Of a stretch of DNA of 64,000 bases, positions 33,641 through 43,209 are shown one piece after another. Source of the DNA: Anabaena sp. WA102. GTDB taxonomy: Bacteria > Cyanobacteriota > Cyanobacteriia > Cyanobacteriales > Nostocaceae. How positions within the stretch are numbered: position 1 is the first letter of the stretch; each line of letters starts with the position of its first letter. The stretch is from positions 1,674,001-1,738,000 of the forward strand of contig NZ_CP011456.1 of NCBI RefSeq assembly GCF_001277295.1, given 5' to 3'. The notes under the pieces are model-generated. The model saw only the letters and a list, made by a program, of their open reading frames with translations. It did not search any database and was not told the DNA's origin. Both the position numbers and the translations under genes were made by a program.

Positions 33641-34810
33641 ATGTACCAAACAAAGCAACCATCCCTAAAGGAAACTATGAATCTTGCTGAATTGGGAACA
33701 ATGGAAATACTAGAGAATATTACTGATCATGAAGAACCAACAATTGAGAGTTTAGATCAAGTAGTATATGAAGATACTGCAATTGTCGAAAACTTGGAAT
33801 CAGAAGAACGCAATGGCGATGACATGGCCGCAGCCCGTCCTTCGGGATATAATAAAACCGAAAATGATGATGCTGTAGGCGCATTTTTTAAGGAAATGGC
33901 ACGTTATCCACTACTCAAACCTGATGAAGAAGTGGAATTAGCCAGACGAGTGAGATTTTTGGAAGAAGTCAAAGAATTGCAAGCAGCATTGGAATTGGAA
34001 CTAGGAGCGCACCCTAGTAAGGTTCAGGTGGCTTCGCAGTTGGAGATTACAGAAAAACAACTGGAAAGCCGCTTGTATCAAGGTAGAGTCGCCAAGCGAA
34101 AAATGATTCGCTCCAATCTCCGGTTAGTTGTATCTATTGCTAAACGATATTTAAATCGTGGTGTCCCTTTTCTCGATTTGATTCAGGAAGGAGCAATGGG
34201 TTTAAACCGCGCTTCTGAAAAATTTGATCCCGATAAAGGATATAAGTTTTCTACTTATGCTTATTGGTGGATTAGACAAGCAATTACCAGAGCGATCGCT
34301 AATGATGCCCGAACTATTCGCTTACCAATCCATATTGTTGAGAAACTTAATAAACTAAAAAAAGCACAACGGGAACTTAAACAAAAACTCTCTCGTAACC
34401 CAACGGAAGCCGAAATGGCTGAATCTTTGGAAATTACGGTTCACCAACTGCGTCAACTTCAACAACTTCGACGACAAGCACTTTCCCTTAACCACCGTGT
34501 CGGTAAAGAAGAAGACACAGAATTAATGGACTTGCTAGAAGATGAAGATAACCAGTCTCCCGAAGCAAAAATGAACGAAAACATGATGCGTCAGGAAATT
34601 TGGGAAGTTCTAGGAGACGTACTTACCCCCAGGGAAAAAGATGTCATTTCCCTCCGCTATGGACTCACCAGCAGCGAACCCTGCACCCTAGAAGAGGTAG
34701 GTAATATGTTTAACCTTTCCCGTGAACGAGTTCGCCAAATCCAAAGTAAAGCCATGCGAAAGTTACGTCGCCCCCACATAGCCAAACGGTTAAAAGGCTG
34801 GTTGGTTTAA
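33641..34810 (+). CDS. Group 2 sigma-70 family RNA polymerase sigma factor
   Basis: This is a non-essential principal-like sigma factor (SigB/C/D/E class of cyanobacteria), 389 residues. Region 1.2 is DDAVGAFFKEMARYPLL (~75-90). Region 2 is RSNLRLVVSIAKRYLNRGVPFLDLIQEGAMGLNRASEKFDPDKGYKFSTYAYWWIRQAITRAI. Region 3 is RLPIHIVEKLNKLKKAQREL. Region 4 is LTPREKDVISLRYGLTSSEPCTLEEVGNMFNLSRERVRQIQSKAMRKLRRP. The short acidic N-terminus and the missing long region 1.1 exclude SigA. I cannot say which group 2 member it is. Confidence 0.93.
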   Translation: MYQTKQPSLKETMNLAELGTMEILENITDHEEPTIESLDQVVYEDTAIVENLESEERNGDDMAAARPSGYNKTENDDAVGAFFKEMARYPLLKPDEEVELARRVRFLEEVKELQAALELELGAHPSKVQVASQLEITEKQLESRLYQGRVAKRKMIRSNLRLVVSIAKRYLNRGVPFLDLIQEGAMGLNRASEKFDPDKGYKFSTYAYWWIRQAITRAIANDARTIRLPIHIVEKLNKLKKAQRELKQKLSRNPTEAEMAESLEITVHQLRQLQQLRRQALSLNHRVGKEEDTELMDLLEDEDNQSPEAKMNENMMRQEIWEVLGDVLTPREKDVISLRYGLTSSEPCTLEEVGNMFNLSRERVRQIQSKAMRKLRRPHIAKRLKGWLV

Positions 34811-34838
34811 GTTATTAGTCATTAGTCAGTTGTCATTA

Positions 34839-34964
34839 AGTAGGTGGGCGTTAAAAATTGTCGTTGGGGTAAGGGAACAGGGAACTCTCAACAGGGAACA
34901 GGAAGGGAGTTTTGAGTGATTTTACTTTTCTTCACATACCTTTAAATTTTTCTGTTCACCTACT
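34839..34964. mobile_element. MITE family D, copy 1 (TA target duplication)
   Basis: It opens AGTAGGTGGGCGTTAAAAAT and closes ATTTTTCTGTTCACCTACT, flanked by TA at 34837-34838 and 34965-34966. The interior has a CAGGGAAC-type tandem repeat. It is nearly identical to the copy at 47781. TA duplication suggests mobilisation by an IS630/Tc1-mariner-type transposase (inferred). Confidence 0.85.
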
Positions 34965-35020
34965 TAGTTAGTTGCCTGTGGTTAGAAAAAATTAGACCTC
35001 TTGAGTATAAACTGTGAATT

Positions 35021-35059
35021 AATGACCAATGACTAATGACTAATGACTAATGACTAATT
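35021..35059. repeat. STRR heptamer array (AATGACT units) running into a start codon
   Basis: Tandem AATGACT heptamers end inside the first codons of the acetyltransferase gene: its ATG at 35050 belongs to the last repeat unit. Confidence 0.8.
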
Positions 35060-35535
35060 TAATTATCCGTTTTGCCCAACCCAGTGATTCTCATACCCTA
35101 TTTGCATTAATTCAAGGACTTGCAAAATATGAAAAACTATCCGATGCTGTGATTGGTAATGCTGAAGCCCTCAAAGATCATTTATTTGGTTCGCCAAAAT
35201 ATGTATACGCAATCTTAGCTGAATCTCAAGGTCAAGCTGTAGGTTTTGCTATATTTTTTCATAATTATTCAACATTTCTCACCAAGCCGGGACTTTACCT
35301 CGAAGATATCTTTGTTTTGCCAGAATATCGCCGCCAAGGTATTGGTAAAGCACTTTTGGCAAAGGTAGCTCAAATAGCCCTAGAAAGGGATTGTGGGCGC
35401 TTAGAGTGGAGCGTTTTAGATTGGAATGTGTCAGCCCAAGCATTTTACCGGAACATGGGCGCAGATATTTTAGATGATTGGCGGATTTGTCGTGTAACTG
35501 AAAAGGATATTCCCCAATTAGCAAATCAAAAATGA
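35050..35535 (+). CDS. GNAT family N-acetyltransferase
   Basis: This 161-residue acetyl-CoA-dependent acetyltransferase resembles the diamine/thialysine acetyltransferase group. IIRFAQPSDSHTLFALIQGLAKYEKL opens the fold. The acetyl-CoA loop is EDIFVLPEYRRQGIGKALLAKVAQIA (residues ~90-115). RLEWSVLDWNVSAQAFYRNMGA is motif B. The substrate is unknown. The start codon lies within a heptamer repeat array and no Shine-Dalgarno motif is visible, so the exact start is the least certain part. Confidence 0.87.
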   Translation: MTNLIIRFAQPSDSHTLFALIQGLAKYEKLSDAVIGNAEALKDHLFGSPKYVYAILAESQGQAVGFAIFFHNYSTFLTKPGLYLEDIFVLPEYRRQGIGKALLAKVAQIALERDCGRLEWSVLDWNVSAQAFYRNMGADILDDWRICRVTEKDIPQLANQK

Positions 35536-35793
35536 AGTTTAAAAAATCAAGGAAAAATCCAAACAGTTTACCTTTTATCTTTCATTATTAATTTCTTTTT
35601 GCTAATCGTAAATTTAAATTCACATAAATTTACCTTCAGCCTAAACCCTCAAGCTATCAATCAATTAATCGCCAATTTCCCATAATTGAGAACCAAGTTT
35701 GACAGCTTGTCTTTTGACTAATCCCACAAAATCAAATGAAAATTATAGAGGATATTTGCACGGATTCAGCCATTGTCGTAGAGAGAACACCAC

Positions 35794-36132
35794 ATGAAAA
35801 ATATCGTCTCAGTATTATTAATAGGCATAGCCATCTTCACCTTTGCCTTCAGTAGCCCCGCTTTGGCTGCTGACGCTGCTAGTGGCGCTGCATTATTTAA
35901 GGCTAATTGCGCTCAGTGTCACGTTGGGGGCGGAAATTTAGTTAATCGAGCTAAAACCTTGAAGAAAGAGGCTTTAGAAAAGTACGGTATGTACTCGGCT
36001 GAAAAAATTATTGCTCAAGTTACTAAAGGTCAAGGTGCAATGCCAGCCTTTGGTAATAAATTAAAAGTAGATCAAATAGAAAATGTAGCTGCTTATGTAC
36101 TAGAACAAGCTGATAATGGCTGGAAAAAGTAA
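35794..36132 (+). CDS. petJ: Cytochrome c6
   Basis: This soluble lumenal electron carrier runs between cytochrome b6f and photosystem I (or terminal oxidase), and is used when plastocyanin is scarce. Of the 112 residues, the first ~25 are a signal peptide ending SSPALA before ADAASG. The haem site is Cys39-Ala-Gln-Cys42-His43 and the axial methionine sits in GAMPAFGNKL. KYGMYSAEKIIAQVTKGQ is typical. It is monocistronic. Confidence 0.96.
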   Translation: MKNIVSVLLIGIAIFTFAFSSPALAADAASGAALFKANCAQCHVGGGNLVNRAKTLKKEALEKYGMYSAEKIIAQVTKGQGAMPAFGNKLKVDQIENVAAYVLEQADNGWKK

Positions 36133-36338
36133 AGTTACATCTAACTTGATGGTTTAACAATGTGCGGGGCTTTTCGCTTATTATTCCTATAGTTATAGCA
36201 GTATGCACTCTTTGTGAGATCCAGTCAGCAACCCGCAAAGCCTGTAGGGGCGGGGAAACCCCGCCCTAGATTGTATTGCATTAAGCATAATAACTGTCAT
36301 GTTATTCATAACTAATCATCCATAACTAATCATAAAAT

Positions 36339-37961
36339 ATGAGTTTATCAGGCATTACTATAGAACAGCGCGAAAAAGAGGCTGAAGCCTTAAAGACTTT
36401 CCTGATCTTTAGTTTTATTGGCTCACTAGCATTACATACTGGACTATTAGCTTTAGCTATTAATAAGTTTTTCTTCAAAGTACCTGAAGTTACAAATGAA
36501 CCAATTGAAGTAACAATTTTGGAAACTCTCCCTCAGAAAATAATCCAACCACCAGTAGAGATCAAATCCCTAGCAAAAATAAATTCTGGTGGTGGAAATG
36601 AAGGCGGCGAAGTTTCTATACCAACAAAAACAACCATTAGTAAAATCAAGTCTTCTGTTGCCCCTGTAAGCACACAGCCTCAACCAAAAACCACTAATAA
36701 CCTGATTAGTAAACAATCCCCAATACTCACGCCTCCTAAAAGTGCAATCATCCCAAATTCTCTAAAAAATAACTCTATAGAAAATACAACTCCTGAACCG
36801 ACAATAGCAACAATCCCAACAGAAACCAAACCAATCCAAAAATTAGATGAAACTTCAAATACCCTAGCGTCTACTGAACCTCAAGCGGAAACAAAACCTA
36901 CGGAAATCCCATTATTAAAGTCAGAAATTCAACCTAATATTAGTTCTAATAATATCCCCAGCAACTCTACAACCTCTATACCAGTTTCGCAGAATAGAAA
37001 TATTTTAAATAATTTAGGTAATCATCGCTGGAGAAATATTTTAGGTAAAGATTCCGGTAATGGTGTGGGAAACAATTCTGGTAATGGGGTGGGAAACAGT
37101 TCTGGTAATGGTGTAGGAAACAGTTCTGGTAATGGTGTGGGAAACAGTTCTGGTAATGGTGTGGGAAACACAGCCAAGCCAGAGAATACACCAGTAGCTA
37201 CCGCGCCCAATCCTCCCACCGAAAACAGTTCTAAATTGAATCGTGCGGATTGTCTACAGTGTCAAATTAAGTATCCAGAGAGAGCCAGACGGCGAGGTGC
37301 AGAAGGAAATCCAGAAGTTGCTATTGACACGGATAATAAAGGTAATGTTACGAGAGTGCGGTTAATCCGTTCCAGTGGTGATAGTGAACTAGATGAAGCT
37401 GCTCAAAAAGCTGCTCAAGAGTGGAAATTAACGCCCACAGAAGCAGGAAGAGAAGGAGTAAGAGCCTCGGTTAACTTTGCTATTAAAGGATCACAGCGTC
37501 ACCGTAAACTTCAAGAACGCCAAATAGAAAAACAGCGAGAAGCCATTAATAAAAAACCGGAACAAGAAGCTGCTGCTTCCACTTCGATAGAATCACGTCA
37601 ACGCAATCGCAGAAAAACGAATGTTATTATTACCGATATTCCATCCGAAAATATAACTAGACAGAGACAAGAATCTGCACCCTCCAAAAGTAAACCAGTT
37701 TCACTACCCCGTCAGTCTATTGAACCTGAACAACCCAAGCAAACAGAAGAATCTCCAGCCCGTCGCCGTTCAGTTCAGCCCGTAAAATCTGACACGAGTA
37801 GTCAATCGGACGAAGGTAGAACCGAAAGAATACAAAAAAGTCAGAGACGCTTAACAGAAGTCCTCCGTCGTCGTCAAAAGTCTGCTGATTCACCACCAGC
37901 AGAATCTCCCGCACCACTAGAACCTGCGACTACATCACCAACTGAGTCTAAAAGTCAATAG
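36339..37961 (+). CDS. TonB-family energy transducer with long C-terminal extension
   Basis: This predicted inner-membrane/periplasm-spanning protein would energise outer-membrane uptake. Of 540 residues, one membrane helix lies at ~20-48 (FLIFSFIGSLALHTGLLALAI), then a Pro/Thr-rich spacer, a five-fold GNGVGNSS repeat (~240-280) and a TonB C-terminal domain (~300-385: IKYPERARRRGAEGNPEVAIDTDNKGNVTRVRLIRSSGDSELDEAAQKAA). A further ~155 residues of basic, Ser/Pro/Gln-rich sequence follow; most TonB proteins end at the domain. No exbBD genes are adjacent. Confidence 0.83.
   Translation: MSLSGITIEQREKEAEALKTFLIFSFIGSLALHTGLLALAINKFFFKVPEVTNEPIEVTILETLPQKIIQPPVEIKSLAKINSGGGNEGGEVSIPTKTTISKIKSSVAPVSTQPQPKTTNNLISKQSPILTPPKSAIIPNSLKNNSIENTTPEPTIATIPTETKPIQKLDETSNTLASTEPQAETKPTEIPLLKSEIQPNISSNNIPSNSTTSIPVSQNRNILNNLGNHRWRNILGKDSGNGVGNNSGNGVGNSSGNGVGNSSGNGVGNSSGNGVGNTAKPENTPVATAPNPPTENSSKLNRADCLQCQIKYPERARRRGAEGNPEVAIDTDNKGNVTRVRLIRSSGDSELDEAAQKAAQEWKLTPTEAGREGVRASVNFAIKGSQRHRKLQERQIEKQREAINKKPEQEAAASTSIESRQRNRRKTNVIITDIPSENITRQRQESAPSKSKPVSLPRQSIEPEQPKQTEESPARRRSVQPVKSDTSSQSDEGRTERIQKSQRRLTEVLRRRQKSADSPPAESPAPLEPATTSPTESKSQ
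37056..37175 (+). repeat. In-frame 24-bp tandem repeat, five units
   Basis: Five consecutive 24-base units (GGTAATGGTGTGGGAAACAG plus four bases) encode the GNGVGNSS repeats of the TonB-like protein. The unit length keeps the frame, so copy-number change would lengthen or shorten the periplasmic spacer. Confidence 0.9.
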
Positions 37962-38059
37962 TGCTAAGATTAGCACCCGACAACAGATTTTTAGTGTGAA
38001 ACTTGGGTAAGTCCTATGCCAAAAAGCGTTACTCTAGATGATAAAGTTCAAAAATAATT

Positions 38060-38623
38060 ATGACACCGGAAGACATAGCGGGTACGTTAACAGAGTTATT
38101 TAGTGCTGAAGTTGTAAAATCTATCGCTCCTGGTTCTTGGCAAGTAGAAACTGCTGATTTTCGGTTATTGGTGCTGCTTTCAGAAGATAATACCTGGTTG
38201 CGGATATTATTGCCAATTATGCCTTTACAAGAAGCCGCAGCCTTTATGACACAGTTTCTAGAGGCTAATTTTGATGATACTCAGGAAACACGATATGCTG
38301 TTTATGATGATGTAATTTGGGGAGTATTTCAACATAATAGTGGCACTTTGACTAATGGAGATTTTGCTAATGCGATCGCTCGTCTGATTTCATTATATCA
38401 AGCTGGTGTTCATGATGTTTTCAATAATTTAGTAGAAACTCGTATCCGCGAAATTATTAAAGCCGCCAAACAACAGGGACAATCCTTAGAAGCCACTATG
38501 CAAAATCTAGACCGTTTTTATGCCGAAGGATTATTAGGAGATATTGACCAAAATGCCCAGGGACGAGAACAAGTTTTAGCAGCTTGGCAAAGACAATTAG
38601 AACGTCTTTGGATGGAGATGTAA
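38060..38623 (+). CDS. Conserved hypothetical protein, 187 residues
   Basis: I do not recognise a named family. The protein has no signal or membrane segment. The N-terminal half (LTELFSAEVVKSIAPGSWQVETADFRLLVLLSEDNTWLRILLPIMP) looks like an alpha/beta fold, and the C-terminal half is helical (RIREIIKAAKQQGQSLEATMQNLDRFYAEGLL). It stands 98 bp after the TonB-like gene on the same strand, so the two could be co-transcribed. Confidence 0.7.
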   Translation: MTPEDIAGTLTELFSAEVVKSIAPGSWQVETADFRLLVLLSEDNTWLRILLPIMPLQEAAAFMTQFLEANFDDTQETRYAVYDDVIWGVFQHNSGTLTNGDFANAIARLISLYQAGVHDVFNNLVETRIREIIKAAKQQGQSLEATMQNLDRFYAEGLLGDIDQNAQGREQVLAAWQRQLERLWMEM

Positions 38624-38680
38624 TCGAGTTGACGGGGAAAGTCTCTACATTACTTCTCCATAGGTGCTGATTAAATTTGA

Positions 38681-39784
38681 CTATAGATCGCTGAGATTTA
38701 TCCCTAAGATTGGACAGTTTACAAATTTATTTCCAGACCAATCTGTGAAAGTATGATCATTTTTGTAATGTCTGGGTGTTTCCATCATTAATTCCCAGGC
38801 TTTTCCCGCATTTAATAAGTTAAATCTTTCAGGGTAATATGTTTGTAATAGTTCTTGCACCATTGGCGCATAATCTGAATTTATGCCGGGGAAAATGTGA
38901 TGTTCTGTATGGTAAGAAAAGTTTAAATGTAAGACATCAAATAGTTTCGGAACTCGAATAGAGAGACTATTAATGAGAGGATCATTTACATTGGTCATGC
39001 GGCACAACATATGATTGGTATAGATATAAAATATCAGCCCCGCATAGCCTATCCAAATAGGCAAGAAGTAGCTAAGAAGTAGTTTAATGGGGTGGAACTC
39101 CAGGTAACTTAAGATGGTGGCATGGATGGCGATAATCATGAGTAATTCTACAGCGATCGCCCGTTGTTCTTTCCCACTAACTGTAAAAGCCACTACAGGA
39201 TACTTAGACTTACCATTATTGAATAATAAAACTGAGGTCAAATTCCGAAATGTGTGGACGCCCCAAGCATGACTCATTCCTATAAACAATAAAATAGGAT
39301 TTACCTCAGATGACGGCACAAAAGCATTCTGAATCCATTTACCCCAATTTTTAGGTTGATTATCTAAATAATTACGATCTGGATCTTCCAAAGAATTTGT
39401 TTTATTATGATGTTCTCGATTGTGTACTGCTTTCCATAAAGTTGGCGGCATCCATAACATTGTGAATCCCAATAAGCTAATTATTTGTCTCAACCAAGGA
39501 TTCGTAACTGTGCGGCTGTGAAGGAAATTGTGGGTACTAAAAAGCAAAACAATCACACTATTAGCCATCACTAATGCTAATGGTAAATACAGCCAAAGAA
39601 AATACCAATTCCAGTCATCAAGATGATTGGCAATTCCCCAACCTAAAATCATAATTGCTAGATTAATTAAGAGAATCCAGAGTTTATTGATATCAGGTAA
39701 AAATGCTTCTGTCGGCAGTAAAGGACGCAAATTTTTAGCATACTCTGCTTGCGTCATCCAAGCTTTTTGTTCAAGTGTATTCAT
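38681..39784 (-). CDS. Membrane fatty acid desaturase family protein
   Basis: This di-iron membrane oxygenase-type desaturase has 367 residues from the ATG at 39784; an in-frame ATG at 39838 would add 18 basic residues. Three histidine boxes are visible: HNFLHSR, HNREHHNKTN and YHTEHHIFPG. Pairs of membrane helices (LWILLINLAIMILGWGIA, FLWLYLPLALVMANSVIVLLF) separate them. Substrate and position specificity cannot be read. It lies next to the fab genes on the same strand, compatible with lipid metabolism. Confidence 0.85.
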   Translation of the reverse strand: MNTLEQKAWMTQAEYAKNLRPLLPTEAFLPDINKLWILLINLAIMILGWGIANHLDDWNWYFLWLYLPLALVMANSVIVLLFSTHNFLHSRTVTNPWLRQIISLLGFTMLWMPPTLWKAVHNREHHNKTNSLEDPDRNYLDNQPKNWGKWIQNAFVPSSEVNPILLFIGMSHAWGVHTFRNLTSVLLFNNGKSKYPVVAFTVSGKEQRAIAVELLMIIAIHATILSYLEFHPIKLLLSYFLPIWIGYAGLIFYIYTNHMLCRMTNVNDPLINSLSIRVPKLFDVLHLNFSYHTEHHIFPGINSDYAPMVQELLQTYYPERFNLLNAGKAWELMMETPRHYKNDHTFTDWSGNKFVNCPILGINLSDL

Positions 39785-39940
39785 GAATATTTTTAGTTTT
39801 GTTTGCAGGTTGATTAAGACTTTGCGAAAATATTTCATCCGACGTAAAGTCTAAAGGTTGTAAATTTACAAAGGGCAACCAATGAGGAGAGAAAAATTCA
39901 TCAATTCCAGACTTTTGCAGCAATTTGGTGTTTTCTTCAC

Positions 39941-40822
39941 CTATTCAGGTAACTCAGCAGCATTACGAATATTTTGTAAAATTAAACTAGGTGCAGTTCG
40001 TTTAACTAACCCAGTTAATACGTTTCCAGGACCAATTTCTACAACTTTCTCAATGCCATCTTCTACTAATTGCAAACAAATTTCTCGCCAGCGGACAGAA
40101 CCAGTCATTTGTTGGGAAAGACGCTGTTTTAAAGTTTCCGCTGCCACTGCTGGAATTGGATCTACATTAGATGAAACTGGAACATTTGCTGACTGAAAAA
40201 TCACTGAATCCAGAACTTCTTGAAATTCCATTGCGGCTGCTTTCATTAAATGGGAATGAAATGCACCCGAAACCTTTAAGGGGATGGCCCGTTTAGCTTT
40301 AACTTGTGAAATGACAGTCTGTACAGCGTCTGGAGTTCCAGAAATAACAACTTGGAGAGGACTGTTATCATTTGCTAAAACTACATCAGGTGTGGCGCTA
40401 ATAACTTTTTCTAATTCTTCTCGGTCAAAGTTCATTAATGCTGCCATCATTCCCCCAGCAGCACTATCCATTAATTCTGCCCGTCGTTTTACCAAGTGTA
40501 ATCCAGCCGACCATTCAAAGACACCAGCGACATAAAGGGCTATATATTCGCCTAAACTATGACCTGTAACTACGTCTGGTTGCTGTCCTTTTTCCCGCAA
40601 AATATCAGCAATAATACTTTCGATTACATATAAACTAGGCTGGGTATAAAGTGTTCTTGATAAGGTGTCAATATCACTTTGACATATATCTATTACAGAC
40701 CAACCCAAAATTTCCTCAGCTTGAATAAATTTTTCTTTGGCAGATGGTAGAGTTAACAAGTCTATTCCCATTCCCAATGCTTGAGAACCTTGTCCGGGAA
40801 ACACCCATGCAGTTTTAGTCAT
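39941..40822 (-). CDS. fabD: Malonyl-CoA:ACP transacylase
   Basis: It loads malonate onto acyl carrier protein for type II fatty acid synthesis. The 293 residues include WVFPGQGSQALGMG at the start, the nucleophile elbow VTGHSLGEY with Ser89, MAALMNFDREELEKVI and the catalytic His in SGAFHSHLMKAA. It is the last gene of a minus-strand plsX-fabH-fabD cluster; heptamer repeats fill the gap to fabH. Confidence 0.96.
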   Translation of the reverse strand: MTKTAWVFPGQGSQALGMGIDLLTLPSAKEKFIQAEEILGWSVIDICQSDIDTLSRTLYTQPSLYVIESIIADILREKGQQPDVVTGHSLGEYIALYVAGVFEWSAGLHLVKRRAELMDSAAGGMMAALMNFDREELEKVISATPDVVLANDNSPLQVVISGTPDAVQTVISQVKAKRAIPLKVSGAFHSHLMKAAAMEFQEVLDSVIFQSANVPVSSNVDPIPAVAAETLKQRLSQQMTGSVRWREICLQLVEDGIEKVVEIGPGNVLTGLVKRTAPSLILQNIRNAAELPE

Positions 40823-40840
40823 TTGTTATTAGTCGGTGGT

Positions 40841-40902
40841 CAGTTGTTAGTTGTTAGTTGTTAGTTGTTAGTTATTAGTTGTTAGTTGTTAGTTGTCAGT
40901 TG
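40841..40902. repeat. STRR heptamer array (GTTAGTT units) between fabD and fabH
   Basis: About eight tandem GTTAGTT heptamers with minor variants. A second array of TTTTGAC heptamers follows at 40929-40958 just before the fabH stop. Confidence 0.85.
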
Positions 40903-40962
40903 TCATTGATTATTAGTATTAATTTTCTACTTTTGACTTTTGACTTTTGACTTTTGAATTAT

Positions 40963-41964
40963 CTATCTTCCCCATTGAAAAATGGCTGCCCCCCAGGAAA
41001 GACCTGCACCAAAACCAGATGTGGCAATGATATCATTAGGTTTAATTTTCCCGGCTCGCACTGCTTCATCTAAAGCCAGGGGGATAGATGCAGCGGAGGT
41101 GTTACCATAGTCGGCGACATTGCTGATAATTTTATGTTTGGGAATCTCTAAGCGTTCAGCAACGGAATTGATAATCCTTTGATTTGCTTGATGTAATACT
41201 AGCCAATCTATATTTTCAACTTTGAGATTAGCTGCAAATAGGGCTTTGTCTATCACTTCTGGAACTTTTTGCACAGCGAAGCGGTAGACTTCTTTACCGT
41301 TCATGGTAATAGGATGATATTTGCCTGTAGATACGTGAATATCTGGCGCTAATTCTGTGCTAGAGGCGTTATAGGCTAGGTTGAGACAATTGTTTTGAGA
41401 ACCGTCGCTTTTGAGGCAAAATCCTAATAGGCGATCGCTTTTATTAGCCTGTAATACCACCGCCCCAGCCCCATCACCAAATAACACACAACTGCGTCTA
41501 TCTTGCCAATCTACCCATCGAGAGAGGATATCAGCCCCAATTAAGAGTACATTTTGATAAACACCTGTTCTGAGGTATTGGGCGGCTGTGACTAAACCAA
41601 AGACAAAGCCAGAACAGGCAGCAGTTAAGTCAAAGGCAACTGCTTTGGTAGCACCTAATTCACCTTGAACACGGCAAGCACTTCCAAACAGGTCATCAGG
41701 AGTGGATGTGGCTAATAAAATTAAATCTATGTCTGCTGCTGTGATCCCGGCGGCAGTAATAGCCTGCCGACTAGCCGCAGTGGCTAATGATGTCAGTGAG
41801 TCAGGGGGCAATGCTAACCGTCTTTGACGAATTCCTGTTCTTGAGGCAATCCACTCATCTGATGTTTCTACCAGTTGAGTTAATTCTTGGTTGTGTAAAC
41901 AAGTTGCTGGGACTGCTGAACCACTGCCTGTAATTGCTATACCACCGTTAAAAAAATTTTGCAC
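40963..41964 (-). CDS. fabH: 3-oxoacyl-ACP synthase III (KAS III)
   Basis: It starts fatty acid chains by condensing acetyl-CoA with malonyl-ACP. The 333 residues contain the catalytic Cys117 (LTAACSGFVFG), the His in VLHQANQRII and the Asn in VADYGNTSAASIP, the complete C-H-N triad. TSDEWIASRTGIRQRR near residue 35 is diagnostic. It sits between plsX and fabD on the minus strand. Confidence 0.97.
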   Translation of the reverse strand: MQNFFNGGIAITGSGSAVPATCLHNQELTQLVETSDEWIASRTGIRQRRLALPPDSLTSLATAASRQAITAAGITAADIDLILLATSTPDDLFGSACRVQGELGATKAVAFDLTAACSGFVFGLVTAAQYLRTGVYQNVLLIGADILSRWVDWQDRRSCVLFGDGAGAVVLQANKSDRLLGFCLKSDGSQNNCLNLAYNASSTELAPDIHVSTGKYHPITMNGKEVYRFAVQKVPEVIDKALFAANLKVENIDWLVLHQANQRIINSVAERLEIPKHKIISNVADYGNTSAASIPLALDEAVRAGKIKPNDIIATSGFGAGLSWGAAIFQWGR

Positions 41965-42183
41965 TTCTTTTTTTCCTCAATTGTCAATTGTCATTTGTAA
42001 ATTGTCAGTTGTCTTGTTTGTAAGCATTAATAATGAGTACCAATGACAATCCCAATTTTAGATTTGAGATCAAGAATTTCAGATTTATAAAAGTATTTAT
42101 GAATCTAAAATCCCCAATCTAAAATTGGATGACAAATGACAAATAGTTGTTAACGTAGTATCTCCACGTTGAAGAAATAATAG

Positions 42184-43209
42184 CTAACTACTTTCATTTT
42201 GGAGAATTTGATATTGGGATTGGAGTCTTTCTAGCACCTGATTATCTACGGCTTCTTTAGCCATGCGAATGGCACTAAAAATAGATGGTGCTTGGGAACT
42301 ACCATGACCAATAAAACAAATACCGCTGACACCCAGAAGCAAAGCTCCTCCGTGTTCAGCATGATCCATGCGTTGTTTAACGCGCTTCAGATTAGGTTTT
42401 AAAATCGCTGTACCGATTTGACCGTGTATCCCTTGGGGTAGTTCTTCTCGAAGAATTTGTAGAATTACGCCCCCAACTGCTTCGGCAAATTTTAATAAAA
42501 TATTACCCACAAAGCCGTCGCAAACAATCACATCAAATTCACCAGATAATACATCACGCCCTTCAGCATTACCAGTAAAATTAATTTGAGTATTTTCCCG
42601 TAACAATTGGTGGGCGCGAAGAACTACTTCGTTACCTTTAGTATCTTCTTCGCCAATATTCAATAAACCTATCTTGGGATTGTCGGTTCCCAAAACATAC
42701 TGACTGTAAATTGAACCCATAACTGCAAACTGCTCTAAAAATTTAGGGCGACAGTCTACATTAGCACCAACATCCAGGATCATTACTGGCTTGCCGGCTT
42801 TGATGGTGGGGAATACTGTGCCAATTGCTGGGCGGTCAATTCCCGGTAATCTGCCTAATCGCAGCAAAGCTGATGCCATAGCTGCCCCAGAGTGTCCAGC
42901 AGAAAATACAGCATCTGCCTGTTGATTTTTGACTAAATCCATCGCTATGTTGATGGAAGATTTCCGCTTGCGTCTAACTGCGTTGAGAGGATCTTCATCC
43001 ATAGCGATCGTTTCCTCGGCAGGAACAATCTCCAAATCCGCCATAGTTGTCTTTGGCGGCATTACAGCCTCGATTTGTTGGGGATCTCCAACCAGTAATA
43101 TTTTTACACCCAATTCTTCTCGCGCCCGCAGTGCGCCGGCGACGATCTCAGTGGGTGCATGATCTCCCCCCATTGCGTCAATTGCGATCCTTACACCAGT
43201 CGATCCCAT
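42184..43209 (-). CDS. plsX: Phosphate acyltransferase PlsX
   Basis: It makes acyl-phosphate from acyl-ACP, the first step of glycerolipid synthesis through PlsY. The 341 residues open with RIAIDAMGGDHAPTEIVAGAL and contain VFSAGHSGAAMASALLRLGRLPGIDRPAI, DVGANVDCRP, LNIGEEDTKGN and VCDGFVGNILLK, all PlsX motifs. It heads the plsX-fabH-fabD cluster, a classic arrangement linking phospholipid and fatty acid synthesis. Confidence 0.97.
   Translation of the reverse strand: MGSTGVRIAIDAMGGDHAPTEIVAGALRAREELGVKILLVGDPQQIEAVMPPKTTMADLEIVPAEETIAMDEDPLNAVRRKRKSSINIAMDLVKNQQADAVFSAGHSGAAMASALLRLGRLPGIDRPAIGTVFPTIKAGKPVMILDVGANVDCRPKFLEQFAVMGSIYSQYVLGTDNPKIGLLNIGEEDTKGNEVVLRAHQLLRENTQINFTGNAEGRDVLSGEFDVIVCDGFVGNILLKFAEAVGGVILQILREELPQGIHGQIGTAILKPNLKRVKQRMDHAEHGGALLLGVSGICFIGHGSSQAPSIFSAIRMAKEAVDNQVLERLQSQYQILQNESS

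Noticed and set aside
36976..37219. Antisense ORFs over the TonB-like gene rich in HHYQNCFP or PTPLPELF repeats
   Set aside because: They are frame shadows of the 24-bp repeat on the opposite strand with no ribosome binding site.
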